A stretch of 25,972 nt of DNA. Origin: CAYMRB01 sp964392615. GTDB lineage: Bacteria > Planctomycetota > UBA8108. Position numbers and translations under genes: made by a program. Below the pieces are notes generated by a model. That model had not been told where the DNA came from, searched no databases, and worked only from the letters and a program-made list of their open reading frames with translations. The stretch is from positions 1-25,972 of the forward strand of contig CAYMRB010000092.1 in the NCBI GenBank assembly GCA_964392615.1. The letters run 5' to 3'. Shown one piece after another: positions 15,101-22,696 of the stretch. Every line of letters begins with the position of its first letter. The first letter of the stretch is position 1.

Positions 15101-17672
15101 TCACGGCGGTGAGGTGTCGCGCGGCTTCCTCCTGACGATCTCGCGGCCCGGCGGCACGGGGGGAACGATCTACGTCACCCTGGACGGGTCGGATCCGCGC
15201 GTCGAGTTCAGCGGCGACATCACGGCGTCGGCGTTCGCGTACGACTCGCCCATCGAGCTGACGCGGCCGACGGTCGTCAAGGCCAGGATTCGCAGCGGTA
15301 GCAACTGGAGCGCCCTCACCGAGGCGTCGTTCACGATTCCCGGCTATTGGGACGGGCTCCTCATCAGCGAGATCCTCTACCACGCCGCGAGCGGCAACGC
15401 ATACGAGTTCGTCGAGGTCGCCAACCTCGGCGGAACGGATGTCGATCTTGCCGGCGTGCGCTTCGCCGACGGTATCGATTTCGTTTGGGACGAGAGCGCG
15501 ACGATCGAGCCCGGCGGCTTCGCCGTCGTCGCGGCTGACGCGGCCTCGTTCGCGTCGCGCTACCCGGGCATCTCGATCGACGGCGTCTATGCGGGCAATC
15601 TGTCCGGGGGCGGCGAGCGCATCGAGCTCGTCGACCCGGCGGGAGGCGTCCTCGATGAAGTCGAGTACAACGACGCGGGCCAGTGGCCGATTTCGCCGGA
15701 CGGCTTCGGCCACTCGCTGGTCCTCGCCGATCCTTCCGGAAGGCGCAGCGATCCCCACTCGTGGCGCGCGAGCGCGCAACTGCACGGCTCGCCCGGCGAG
15801 CTGGACCCGGAGCCCGTGCACGGTGGCGTCGTCATCCACGAGGTCCTCAGCCGCTCCGAGCTGCCCTTCGAGGATGCCGTCGAGCTATGGAACCCGACCG
15901 GCGAGGCCATCGACATCAGCGGTTGGTACCTGAGCGACGATCGCTCGAACCTCGCGACGCTCAAGAAGTACCGCTTCGAGCCGGGCACCGTCATTCCTGC
16001 CGCCGACTATCTCGTCGTCTACGAAGCCGAGCTCAACGCCGAGGGCGATCCGAACCGCTTCGCGCTGAACGGCTCGGGCGATCAGGTCTACCTGTCGTCC
16101 GCCGACGGGCTCGGCGACCTGACCGGGTACATCGTCGGCGTCGATCTGCCGGCGTTCGACGACGGCGTCTCGTACGGCCGTCTCGACACGAGCGTCGGGC
16201 CGGACTACGCCTCGCTCGTCGCGCCGACGTTCGGCGTCGAGTCGCCGTCGACCGTCGAGGAGTTCCGCGACGGTGAAGGGGCGGAGAACGCGGCGCCGCT
16301 CGTCGGTCCGATCGTCCTCAACGAGATCATGTACCACCCGATCACGGGCGGCGATGAGTTCATCGAGCTGCACAACCTCACGGAAACCGAGATCGCGCTG
16401 CACGACGCGGCACTCGGTCGCGGCTGGGAGCTGCGCGGCGTCCTCGACGTCGATACCGGAGCCAGCTACTCGTTCCCACCCGGCGCGAGTATCGGCGGCA
16501 ACGGATTCGCGCTCGTCGTCCCGATGGCCCCGGAGACGTTCCGGGCGTTCTACGACGTGCCCGCTGCCGTGCCGATCTACGGACCGTACGACGGCGGTCT
16601 CGCCAACGGCGGCGAAAGGCTGCGATTGATGCGGCCCGCGCCCGAGGAGGACGACGAGCTGCCGTACGTGCTCGTCGACAAGGTCGTCTTCGACGACGTG
16701 ACGCCGTGGCCGAGCGTGGCGGACGGCGAAGGCCCGTCCCTCGAACGCCGCGTGCCGCAGGACTACGGCAACGAGCCGCGCAATTGGGGCGCGTCGGAAT
16801 CGGACGGCGGCACTCCCGGTCGAGCGAACTCGATCGGCCCGCCCCCACCGAACCAGGTGCCGCTCGCCGCATTCACGATGCTGCCCCAGCAGGGCGATGC
16901 GCCGCTCACGGTCCGCTTCGACGCAGCAGCGTCGAGAGACTCCGACGGCGACATCGTCGCGTACTCATGGGACTTCGGCGACGGCGACAGCGCGATCGGA
17001 CGCACGATCACGCACACGTTCGAGGCCGGGGGTGACTACCAAGTGACCCTTACCGTCCGGGACGACGGCGGCCTCGAGGACACCGCCAGCGGGACGGTCC
17101 GCGTCCGTACTTCGAATCTGCCGCCGATCGCCTCGTTCACCGCCGACCCGACGACGGGCATGGCGCCGCTCACCGTGACGTTCGACGCGTCGGGGTCCGA
17201 CGATCCCGACGGGACGATCGGGACGTACCTGTGGGACTTCGGCGACGGCACCGGCGATACGGGGCGCGTCGTCCAGCACGAGTTCGACGACGAGGGCGTG
17301 TACACGATCCGCCTGATCGTGGTCGACGACGAAGGCGCGGAAGGCGTGACGCAGACGGACCTCACGATCCTCGGCGAGCAGCGCGGCGGCCAGTATCCCG
17401 GCGACTGCAACCAGGACAGTCGACTCGACGTGTCGGATGCGGTGTGCTTGCTCGGCCACCTCTTCGTCGGCAGGCCGGACCGACTGCCGTGCGGCGATGG
17501 AACGGTCGCTGACTCCGGCAACGGCGTCCTGCTCAATCTCAACACCGACGCCACCGTCGACCTCGCCGACGCGGTCTACCTGCTGAACTACCTGTTCCAG
17601 GGAGGCCCACCACCGGTGAGCGGCACGGAGTGCATCCCGGTGGCGGGTTGCCCCGACGCGTGTACCCCGTAG
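12123..17672 (+). CDS. giant exported CotH-kinase / lamin-tail / PKD / dockerin mosaic protein
   Basis: This protein is 1849 residues with a signal peptide at 1-23 (cut after LHA). In order it carries: a beta-sandwich module (about 28-203); an Ig-like SbsA/Big-type module (204-305); a lamin-tail domain (310-400); a chitobiase-C-terminal-like module (462-545); a CotH kinase-like domain (about 590-960); a second chitobiase-C-like module (988-1075); three more lamin-tail domains (1075-1186, 1233-1340, 1395-1527); two PKD domains (1580-1663, 1666-1750), each with WDFGDG; and a dockerin-like module (1758-1848). The CotH part shows YVNGLYWGVYNLVE, NNDWPHHNWYGAR and FFSWDAERIL, matching the family's conserved blocks, so phosphotransfer to surface proteins is possible but unproven. 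It is probably a cell-surface protein. It stands alone as a transcription unit and converges on the GH97 gene. Confidence 0.9.
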   Translation: MSRITQMGLVVGAIAAWSTVLHADEVVYVERESSWRFRQGTSEASSPVAAWRVLGFDVEGWDVGDAPFGYGDPPLATDLAALDPPMRQNYSSVFLRTTFEVGNAGAVDALEADVNYDDGIIGWINGVEVLRLNMPGSPGDTIAVDDFATQAIPDEGVFRLEVLPDPAGYLQNGTNVLAIMVFNNSMTSSDLHFDIDLFDPDGIDVTPPTLSQVVPAGGTTVRALDEIAVTFGEFVTGIDAGDLLVNGLPATGVSGTEEGPYVFTLPALAAGAVDVSFAPGHGIADVSDPPNGFEGVEWSYTIDPDAPAADLVINEIVASNHGSSTDEDGDSSDWFEIFNRGAEPVDVAGYSVSDDVDDPDRWVLPSAMIPPQGYLLVFASGKDRTSGELHANFELDADGEFLGLWSADSPRALLSSFTPRYPAQRADISWGLDGTGSPAYFDNPTPGAANDLGSTLDGIVPEPRFNVERGWYDGGFDLEIQAPPGATVRYRLDSSEPTPTSGTVYGGPIAIAGTAGAAVRVVRAVAYRSGYVPSRVVTHTYVFPEYVGRQPARPSGFPSTWGGFTADYAMDPDIVDSGRYRDRFLEGLLSIPTVSLAGNTNEIFGSSGIYSNATQSGSNWERAASMEVMYPPGFDSPSGERTLHVDCALRMQGGASRNHSRSPKHSFRVLFKGDYGPSKFRRRVFPEATATRDFDTLTFRAGYNNSWVHSNSGQRQRCQYIRDQWARDAQIDMGQVSSHGTYVHLYVNGLYWGVYNLVERPSAPFAAAYLGGDKEEYDALNSASPVDGNGSAWSTLLSRVRADLSSDANYRRVVEYLDIDSFVDYMLVNLYGANNDWPHHNWYGARKRENGAKWHFFSWDAERILEGVSENKIGVSNDNSPGIIWARLRSSAEFRLRAADRIHRHFFNNGSLTPGRIEELWMDRAAFIELATVCESARWGDYRASTPYAPDSHWFPEQSRLLGSYFPQRSTNVFNQLRSAGLYPSVGAPVFARHGGEVSRGFLLTISRPGGTGGTIYVTLDGSDPRVEFSGDITASAFAYDSPIELTRPTVVKARIRSGSNWSALTEASFTIPGYWDGLLISEILYHAASGNAYEFVEVANLGGTDVDLAGVRFADGIDFVWDESATIEPGGFAVVAADAASFASRYPGISIDGVYAGNLSGGGERIELVDPAGGVLDEVEYNDAGQWPISPDGFGHSLVLADPSGRRSDPHSWRASAQLHGSPGELDPEPVHGGVVIHEVLSRSELPFEDAVELWNPTGEAIDISGWYLSDDRSNLATLKKYRFEPGTVIPAADYLVVYEAELNAEGDPNRFALNGSGDQVYLSSADGLGDLTGYIVGVDLPAFDDGVSYGRLDTSVGPDYASLVAPTFGVESPSTVEEFRDGEGAENAAPLVGPIVLNEIMYHPITGGDEFIELHNLTETEIALHDAALGRGWELRGVLDVDTGASYSFPPGASIGGNGFALVVPMAPETFRAFYDVPAAVPIYGPYDGGLANGGERLRLMRPAPEEDDELPYVLVDKVVFDDVTPWPSVADGEGPSLERRVPQDYGNEPRNWGASESDGGTPGRANSIGPPPPNQVPLAAFTMLPQQGDAPLTVRFDAAASRDSDGDIVAYSWDFGDGDSAIGRTITHTFEAGGDYQVTLTVRDDGGLEDTASGTVRVRTSNLPPIASFTADPTTGMAPLTVTFDASGSDDPDGTIGTYLWDFGDGTGDTGRVVQHEFDDEGVYTIRLIVVDDEGAEGVTQTDLTILGEQRGGQYPGDCNQDSRLDVSDAVCLLGHLFVGRPDRLPCGDGTVADSGNGVLLNLNTDATVDLADAVYLLNYLFQGGPPPVSGTECIPVAGCPDACTP

Positions 17673-17803
17673 CGAGTGTCGCGACGCCTGTACATTGGCA
17701 CCGACAGGTGGCGCTGTCGCGGCTCAGTCGGCGTCGAGAGACTTGCTCATGACTTGCAGGGATGGCGTCGCGAGGTCCTCAACGCCACCGCCTCGGTGAC
17801 GCT

Positions 17804-19696
17804 CTACTCGGCCTTGGCGGCTTGCGGCACGATCCGCACCGCCTGCCCGCTGCGAGGCGCCAGCTTCACATCGAGCACGGTCGCACGGTCGACAGCGACG
17901 CGCTCGATCTTTACCTTCGTCGGCGTCGCGACGGCTGGGTCGTGCGAGTACACGTGTGCTGTGTACCGCCCCTTGCCGTCGAGAAACTCGAGCGGCACCG
18001 CGAACGATCGCGGCTTCCCGTCGCCCATGCAGCCGACGAACCACTCGTCACCGCTGCGACGTGCGATGACCGCGTACTCGCCGATGCTGCCGTGAATCAC
18101 GCGCGTGTCGTCCCACGCGGCCGGCAGATGACGGTAGAACTCGAGCTCCGGCGTGTCCCAGACCGACGCGGGACGGTCGTACCAGAACAGAAACTGCAAG
18201 CCGCTGAACATGCAGACAGGCTTCGCGAGCTGATACGCGTGGTTCGAGTTCTGCCTCACGCGCCCGTCCGTCCAGCACACCGTGTTGTCCGCCACTCCGG
18301 CGATCATGCGCGTGAACGCGTACGCGAGTGTCGTCTCGTTCGTCGGCTTCGTCTCGTCGCCGGCTATTCCCTCGACCGTCATCAGGTTCGGATACGTGCG
18401 GCTGTATCCCGTCGGACGGTACTCGTCGTGCACGTCGACCACGAACCGGTACTTCGCACACTTGCGAATCGACTCGTGCAGCCAGCTCGTCCACTCCTGT
18501 GAGCCGACGCGCACAAAGCCGAACTTGAACCCCGCGATGCCCCACTCGCGATAGAGTGGCAGCAGGTCATCGAGCTGCTTCTCGAGCGCGCGCCGGTTCA
18601 CGTAGACGATGATTCCGATGCCGCGCTCCCGCGCGTAGCGGACGACCTCCTGCAGGTCGAGCGGTCCCGGGCTGCGCCGCGGGTCGACGGCGATCGTCGT
18701 CGCGTCCGATGCGCCATCGTACTCGTGCCCGTACCAGCCGGCGTCGTACTCGACGTACTGCAGCCCGTACTTGACGGCGAAGTCGACGCACGCCTTGCCA
18801 CCGACAGTCGTCAACGTCACCTCGCGAATGACTTTGCCCGGGCGGATCCACGACGGGTCCTCGATCGCGCACGGATCGTTCAGGTTGAGAACGATGTCGT
18901 TGTTCTCCAACAGCCGACCCGGAGTCCGCGCCGCCATGACGACACGCCAGGGCGTCGTCAGAGGCGCCGGCGACGTCACCTTCCCATCGAGATGGCTGAC
19001 GACGGCATGCACGCCGCCGCCGAGCGGCGCGAGCTTCATGCGCGCGTAGTCGACGAGCTTCGCTTCCGCCACCGCCGCGTAGAGGTCATCGGCCGCTTCG
19101 ACGACGAGTGGTCGTTCGCAACCTCTCCTGACAGCACTCAATGGCACGCGCTGGTACCTGCCCTGTCCCGAATACGTCACCCACGCCGCGTGGTCGGCGC
19201 CGAATCGGAACTCCGACCTCTCGCGCTCGACGCGCACCGTCGCGATTCCGGCCTGTTTCGGAACGGTGTAGCAGAACGCGACGCCCGCGTCGTACGCCCG
19301 AAACGTCAGCGTCAACATCCGTCCCGACGCGACGGTCTCGCGCAACTCGATGACGAGCTGGTTGTAGTGATCGCGGACGGTGGATCGCTCGCCCCACACC
19401 GGCTTCCAGGTCGAATCGTGATGGCTCGCGGTCTGCCTGACGACGCCCAGGTTGTTCCCCAGTGCGCCGCCCTCGATGTCGAGCCCGAGCCGCGACGCCG
19501 CTATCACCTCACGCCCGGCGAAATCGACGCGATACGACGCGCAGTCCTTGTCGCTGCCGAATGCCCTGAGATCGAACCTCAGCACGATCTCGCCGCTCGG
19601 CGACGCGAGCTCGAGGGGCGCGGCCTCCACGACGCCAAAGACACCGAACGAAAGCGCGACGATGAGCCAGACAATCGAACTCGACGGACGGTTCAC
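17804..19696 (-). CDS. glycoside hydrolase family 97-like enzyme
   Basis: This 630-residue protein starts at the GTG at 19696, chosen because AAGAGGTG precedes it and a signal peptide follows (about 1-24, ending VVEAA). The N-terminal beta-sandwich opens with LASPSGEIVLRFDL, the usual GH97 start. The (beta/alpha)8 barrel shows KYGLQYVEYDAGWYG, then RPTGYSRTYPN and TVEGIAGDE, with E442 the likely general acid. The C-terminal sandwich begins after about residue 540. Where retaining GH97 galactosidases carry the Asp nucleophile, this protein has Gly (KFGF, G393), as I recall for inverting SusB-type alpha-glucosidases. However, the SusB Glu at the HE-RPTG position is HDEYRPTG here. It probably cleaves alpha-linked glycans in the periplasm or outside; the exact sugar is not decided. 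It is the last gene of the minus-strand set, 38 bases after the beta-helix gene. Confidence 0.85.
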   Translation of the reverse strand: MNRPSSSIVWLIVALSFGVFGVVEAAPLELASPSGEIVLRFDLRAFGSDKDCASYRVDFAGREVIAASRLGLDIEGGALGNNLGVVRQTASHHDSTWKPVWGERSTVRDHYNQLVIELRETVASGRMLTLTFRAYDAGVAFCYTVPKQAGIATVRVERERSEFRFGADHAAWVTYSGQGRYQRVPLSAVRRGCERPLVVEAADDLYAAVAEAKLVDYARMKLAPLGGGVHAVVSHLDGKVTSPAPLTTPWRVVMAARTPGRLLENNDIVLNLNDPCAIEDPSWIRPGKVIREVTLTTVGGKACVDFAVKYGLQYVEYDAGWYGHEYDGASDATTIAVDPRRSPGPLDLQEVVRYARERGIGIIVYVNRRALEKQLDDLLPLYREWGIAGFKFGFVRVGSQEWTSWLHESIRKCAKYRFVVDVHDEYRPTGYSRTYPNLMTVEGIAGDETKPTNETTLAYAFTRMIAGVADNTVCWTDGRVRQNSNHAYQLAKPVCMFSGLQFLFWYDRPASVWDTPELEFYRHLPAAWDDTRVIHGSIGEYAVIARRSGDEWFVGCMGDGKPRSFAVPLEFLDGKGRYTAHVYSHDPAVATPTKVKIERVAVDRATVLDVKLAPRSGQAVRIVPQAAKAE

Positions 19697-19707
19697 GATG
19701 CCACCTC
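19694..19707 (-). promoter_or_regulatory. ribosome site selecting a GTG start for the GH97 gene
   Basis: On the minus strand, GAGGTGG (19707-19701) lies four to five bases before GTG (19696-19694). It is immediately followed by codons for a signal peptide. A far longer ATG-started frame reaches 20020 but lies inside the upstream beta-helix gene and lacks such a site. Confidence 0.6.
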
Positions 19708-19734
19708 TTGCTGAACAGGCTGAGAGTTCCGATG

Positions 19735-22665
19735 CTATCGAACGCTGACGCGCAGCTCCTGATACGCCGTGTTCTCGTCGACCGCCGTGACCGGCCGCAC
19801 GGCCCACAGGAGCCAGCGATACGATCCGAGCCCCTTGTCGTCGTTGCCGCGCACGCTCGTCGCGCGGAACTTGCCGGTGACGCCGCCCGTCGTGTCGACT
19901 TCGGCGATCGGCGTGAAGGCCTTGCGATCGGACACCTTCCAACCCGGATCCGAATCCGAGCGGCTGCCGAAGAGAACGTAGTGCTGCGTGCCCCGCTTGC
20001 CGTTCTGGTCGTGCGACCACGCGCTCGCCGTGACGACCTCGCGCACCGCACCGAGATCGACCTTGTAGATGCCGCCGACCACACCGTTGCGGAAGACCGG
20101 ACCGTAATTCGACGTGAGCTTGCCGTCGTAGAGCGTCGCGAGCGGCTCGTCGGCGGGATTCGGTCGCGCCTGAAGCGACCGGAAGCGGAGCGCCTCGCTC
20201 GTCAGCGGCACGTTCGTGAACGCGTCGTTCGCCGCACCCTCGGAGACCGTGTAGACGTACGACTCGAGCTGTGCGGTCTGCGGCAACTGCCCGCGTACGA
20301 AGCGGACTGTCAATGGCTCGCCGCCGGCGGCCTCGGTGGCTCGAAGCAGGTCGTTCACGCGACGGACCGGCTGTCCGTTGAGCCGCTGCACCAGGTCGTT
20401 CTGCTTCAATCCGGCGCGCGCGAGCGACGACTTGGCCGCCACGCGACGAAGCACGACACCTCCGTCGGCCTTGTTCGTGCCGTACGCGGAGTACTCCTCA
20501 CCCTGGATGCCGCGAACTACCGCCTGCTGCCAATAGTGCGTCATCTCGCGGCCCCGAGCGCCGTGCTTCGACGGCGTCTCCGCCTCGTCCGAGCCCGGTA
20601 ACCGCGGCGTCCGCGCCAGAGCGCGCAGCTCCGGCTTGCGGACCCCGAAGTGGTCCATCGGGAAATTCTCGAAACCGAGCGCGAGCGCGGGCGAGCCGTC
20701 CTTGACGCGATAGTCCCCCGTCGCCGGGTCGACGAAGAGCGCGTCCGCCGCGATCGAGTGCGCGTCGAGTCCGCTCTGCTTCGCGAGGCCTGTGGCGGGC
20801 CCCGCATCCGACTTGCGCGGCGTGTGCAGCAGGTTGCGATCGCACTCCTTGCCCCAAGGCTTCGGCACGCGAATCGGCCGGTACGGTCCGAACACGATGT
20901 TGCGACGGAACACGTCCTCGCTGCCGCGGTACCACACGTGCGGGTGGAACGAGTTTCCGACCATGATGTTGTTCTCGCAGACGCGGAAGAAGCCCTCGCG
21001 CAGCTTGATTCCACCCCGCAAGCACAGGTTGTTGCGCAGCTCGTAGTGCGACGATCCGTCGTCGAGGTCGATATCCCAACCGTGATCACAACGCCACCGG
21101 CTATTGCGAATGATCACCGGTTCGACCACGTCGAGGAGCGGCAGGCCGCGCAGATCGCCGCGGGTGATCGTGTTCAGATCGACGTCCTTCAGCCCCCAGA
21201 AGCGATCGCGGCCCCACGAGTTGAACGAGCCGTGGTCGCCGGTCTCCTTCACCGTGTCGAACACATCGCAGTGCTCGATCACGTGACCGCCCCAGCATCC
21301 GTCGCCGATATTGATCCCGGCACGCGGCACATCGTAGAGCGAGCAGTAGCGCACGGTGATCCGACGCGCCATGGCGATCTGCACGGGCGAGGTTTGCTTC
21401 TCGACACGACCGGAGCGATAGATCAGGCAATCGTCGACGACGCAATCGCCCGGGTAGTTCTCGGTCTTCGGTCCGGGCTCCCGATCGATGTCCGTGAGAT
21501 TCTGACGCTCGCTGTACTCGAACAGCGGATTGCGCACGGCGTCCGGGCCCCCGACGAATGCGACGCCGTTGCCGCCGGCGTTCGCGATGCGACAACCGCG
21601 CACGGTCACGCGGCGGTTGTACTCGTTGACGAACACGGCGTTGCCGCCGACCTGGTCGACGACGCAATCCTCGAGCCCGCAGTCCTCCGTGCCCGTCAGG
21701 AACACGGCGCCGCCCCGATACGTCGTCCAATCGCTGCGCAAGAGCGGCTCGCGATTGTCCATGAACGTTCGACTGGCATGACGGAACGTGATGCCTCGCA
21801 GCGTGACGAAGCGCACCGGGCGCTCCGTGCTGCCGCGAAACTCGACGAGATGGCGCAGCCGGACGGCTTCGAAGGTCGCTGTCTTCACGTCGAGGTCGGC
21901 GGGAGGAAAGAAGTAGAGCGTGCTCGTCTCTTCGTTCAGGAACCACTCGCCCGGCGCGTCGAGCTCTTCGAAGATGTTCTCGACGAAACGGTACTTGCCG
22001 TGCATCCCGTAGCGGCGGTTGTTCTGCCAGCCGCCCTCGTAGCTGACCTTGCCGTCGGCGTCCTTGCCGGTGATTCGGTAGTGGAAATCGCCCCACATGC
22101 TGCGGTGCATCGCATGGATGAAGCCGCTGCGCGGATCGGCCCAACCGCGAGCTCGCTCGGGACTGAACGCGTCCGGGGCGTAACCGCCGAAGATGCGCAC
22201 GCTCGCGTCGTAGTTCGGATAGCGAGCCATGTGCGCGCGCTCGCCGTTCACGAAGAGCTGGTCCGTCCGCAAGTCGGCCGGGACCGCGGCCTTCAGGATG
22301 CCGTCGCGGTACGGCTCCCAGCGCAACTCGAGCTTCGTGCCTCCGCTCAACACGACCTCCGCGTCCGGCTCCGCAGCCCAGACGACGGGCGCCGACTCCA
22401 TGCCCGAGTCGTCCGGACCGAAGACGAGCGTCGCGGGCAGATAGTACGTTCCGGCGCACAGGTGAACCGTTCGCGGCTCCGACGCGGATGCCTCTCGCAC
22501 GGCTCGCGCCGCTCGCGCAACCGTCGCGAACGGTTGCGAGCTCGTCCCCGCGTTTCCGTTGTCTCCATCCGGGGCCACGTACAGGTGCACACCCGACTCC
22601 GCGCCGGAAGCGATACCGCTCCACAGAATGGCTGCCCCCAGAAGCGCCGTCACGTTCTTCGCCAT
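19735..22665 (-). CDS. exported parallel beta-helix (GH141/GH120-like) protein fused to PDZ and a C-terminal sandwich domain
   Basis: The protein is 976 residues from the ATG at 22665 (GGAG eight bases upstream), with a signal peptide at about 1-22. The mature N-terminus, LYVAPDGDNGNAGTSSQPFA, is the standard opening of right-handed beta-helix glycan enzymes such as GH120 and GH141. Many helix turns run to about residue 690, with Asn and Gly ladders (RNNLCLRGGI, CENNIMVGNS, RRNIVFGPY). Residues about 722-792 form a PDZ-like domain (SSLARAGLKQNDLVQRLNGQ), unusual outside proteases. The end (about 815-976) looks like a discoidin-type sandwich (DGKLTSNYGPVF, IYKVDLGAVREV) that may bind sugar. 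The catalytic residues are not obvious by eye. It lies 31 bases after the propeller gene and 38 before the GH97 gene, so joint action on one glycan is likely. Confidence 0.82.
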   Translation of the reverse strand: MAKNVTALLGAAILWSGIASGAESGVHLYVAPDGDNGNAGTSSQPFATVARAARAVREASASEPRTVHLCAGTYYLPATLVFGPDDSGMESAPVVWAAEPDAEVVLSGGTKLELRWEPYRDGILKAAVPADLRTDQLFVNGERAHMARYPNYDASVRIFGGYAPDAFSPERARGWADPRSGFIHAMHRSMWGDFHYRITGKDADGKVSYEGGWQNNRRYGMHGKYRFVENIFEELDAPGEWFLNEETSTLYFFPPADLDVKTATFEAVRLRHLVEFRGSTERPVRFVTLRGITFRHASRTFMDNREPLLRSDWTTYRGGAVFLTGTEDCGLEDCVVDQVGGNAVFVNEYNRRVTVRGCRIANAGGNGVAFVGGPDAVRNPLFEYSERQNLTDIDREPGPKTENYPGDCVVDDCLIYRSGRVEKQTSPVQIAMARRITVRYCSLYDVPRAGINIGDGCWGGHVIEHCDVFDTVKETGDHGSFNSWGRDRFWGLKDVDLNTITRGDLRGLPLLDVVEPVIIRNSRWRCDHGWDIDLDDGSSHYELRNNLCLRGGIKLREGFFRVCENNIMVGNSFHPHVWYRGSEDVFRRNIVFGPYRPIRVPKPWGKECDRNLLHTPRKSDAGPATGLAKQSGLDAHSIAADALFVDPATGDYRVKDGSPALALGFENFPMDHFGVRKPELRALARTPRLPGSDEAETPSKHGARGREMTHYWQQAVVRGIQGEEYSAYGTNKADGGVVLRRVAAKSSLARAGLKQNDLVQRLNGQPVRRVNDLLRATEAAGGEPLTVRFVRGQLPQTAQLESYVYTVSEGAANDAFTNVPLTSEALRFRSLQARPNPADEPLATLYDGKLTSNYGPVFRNGVVGGIYKVDLGAVREVVTASAWSHDQNGKRGTQHYVLFGSRSDSDPGWKVSDRKAFTPIAEVDTTGGVTGKFRATSVRGNDDKGLGSYRWLLWAVRPVTAVDENTAYQELRVSVR

Positions 22666-22696
22666 CGTCGAGTCTCCGAGATTCCGTTGTCGCTCT

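Noticed and set aside
14355..15839. A 494-codon minus-strand open frame inside the CotH gene
   Set aside because: Same antisense shadow effect; composition is typical of a GC-rich mirror frame.
17673..17803. Possible bidirectional terminator between the convergent CotH and GH97 genes
   Set aside because: Only a five-base stem (CCTGT/ACAGG) with a long loop and no T-run was found.
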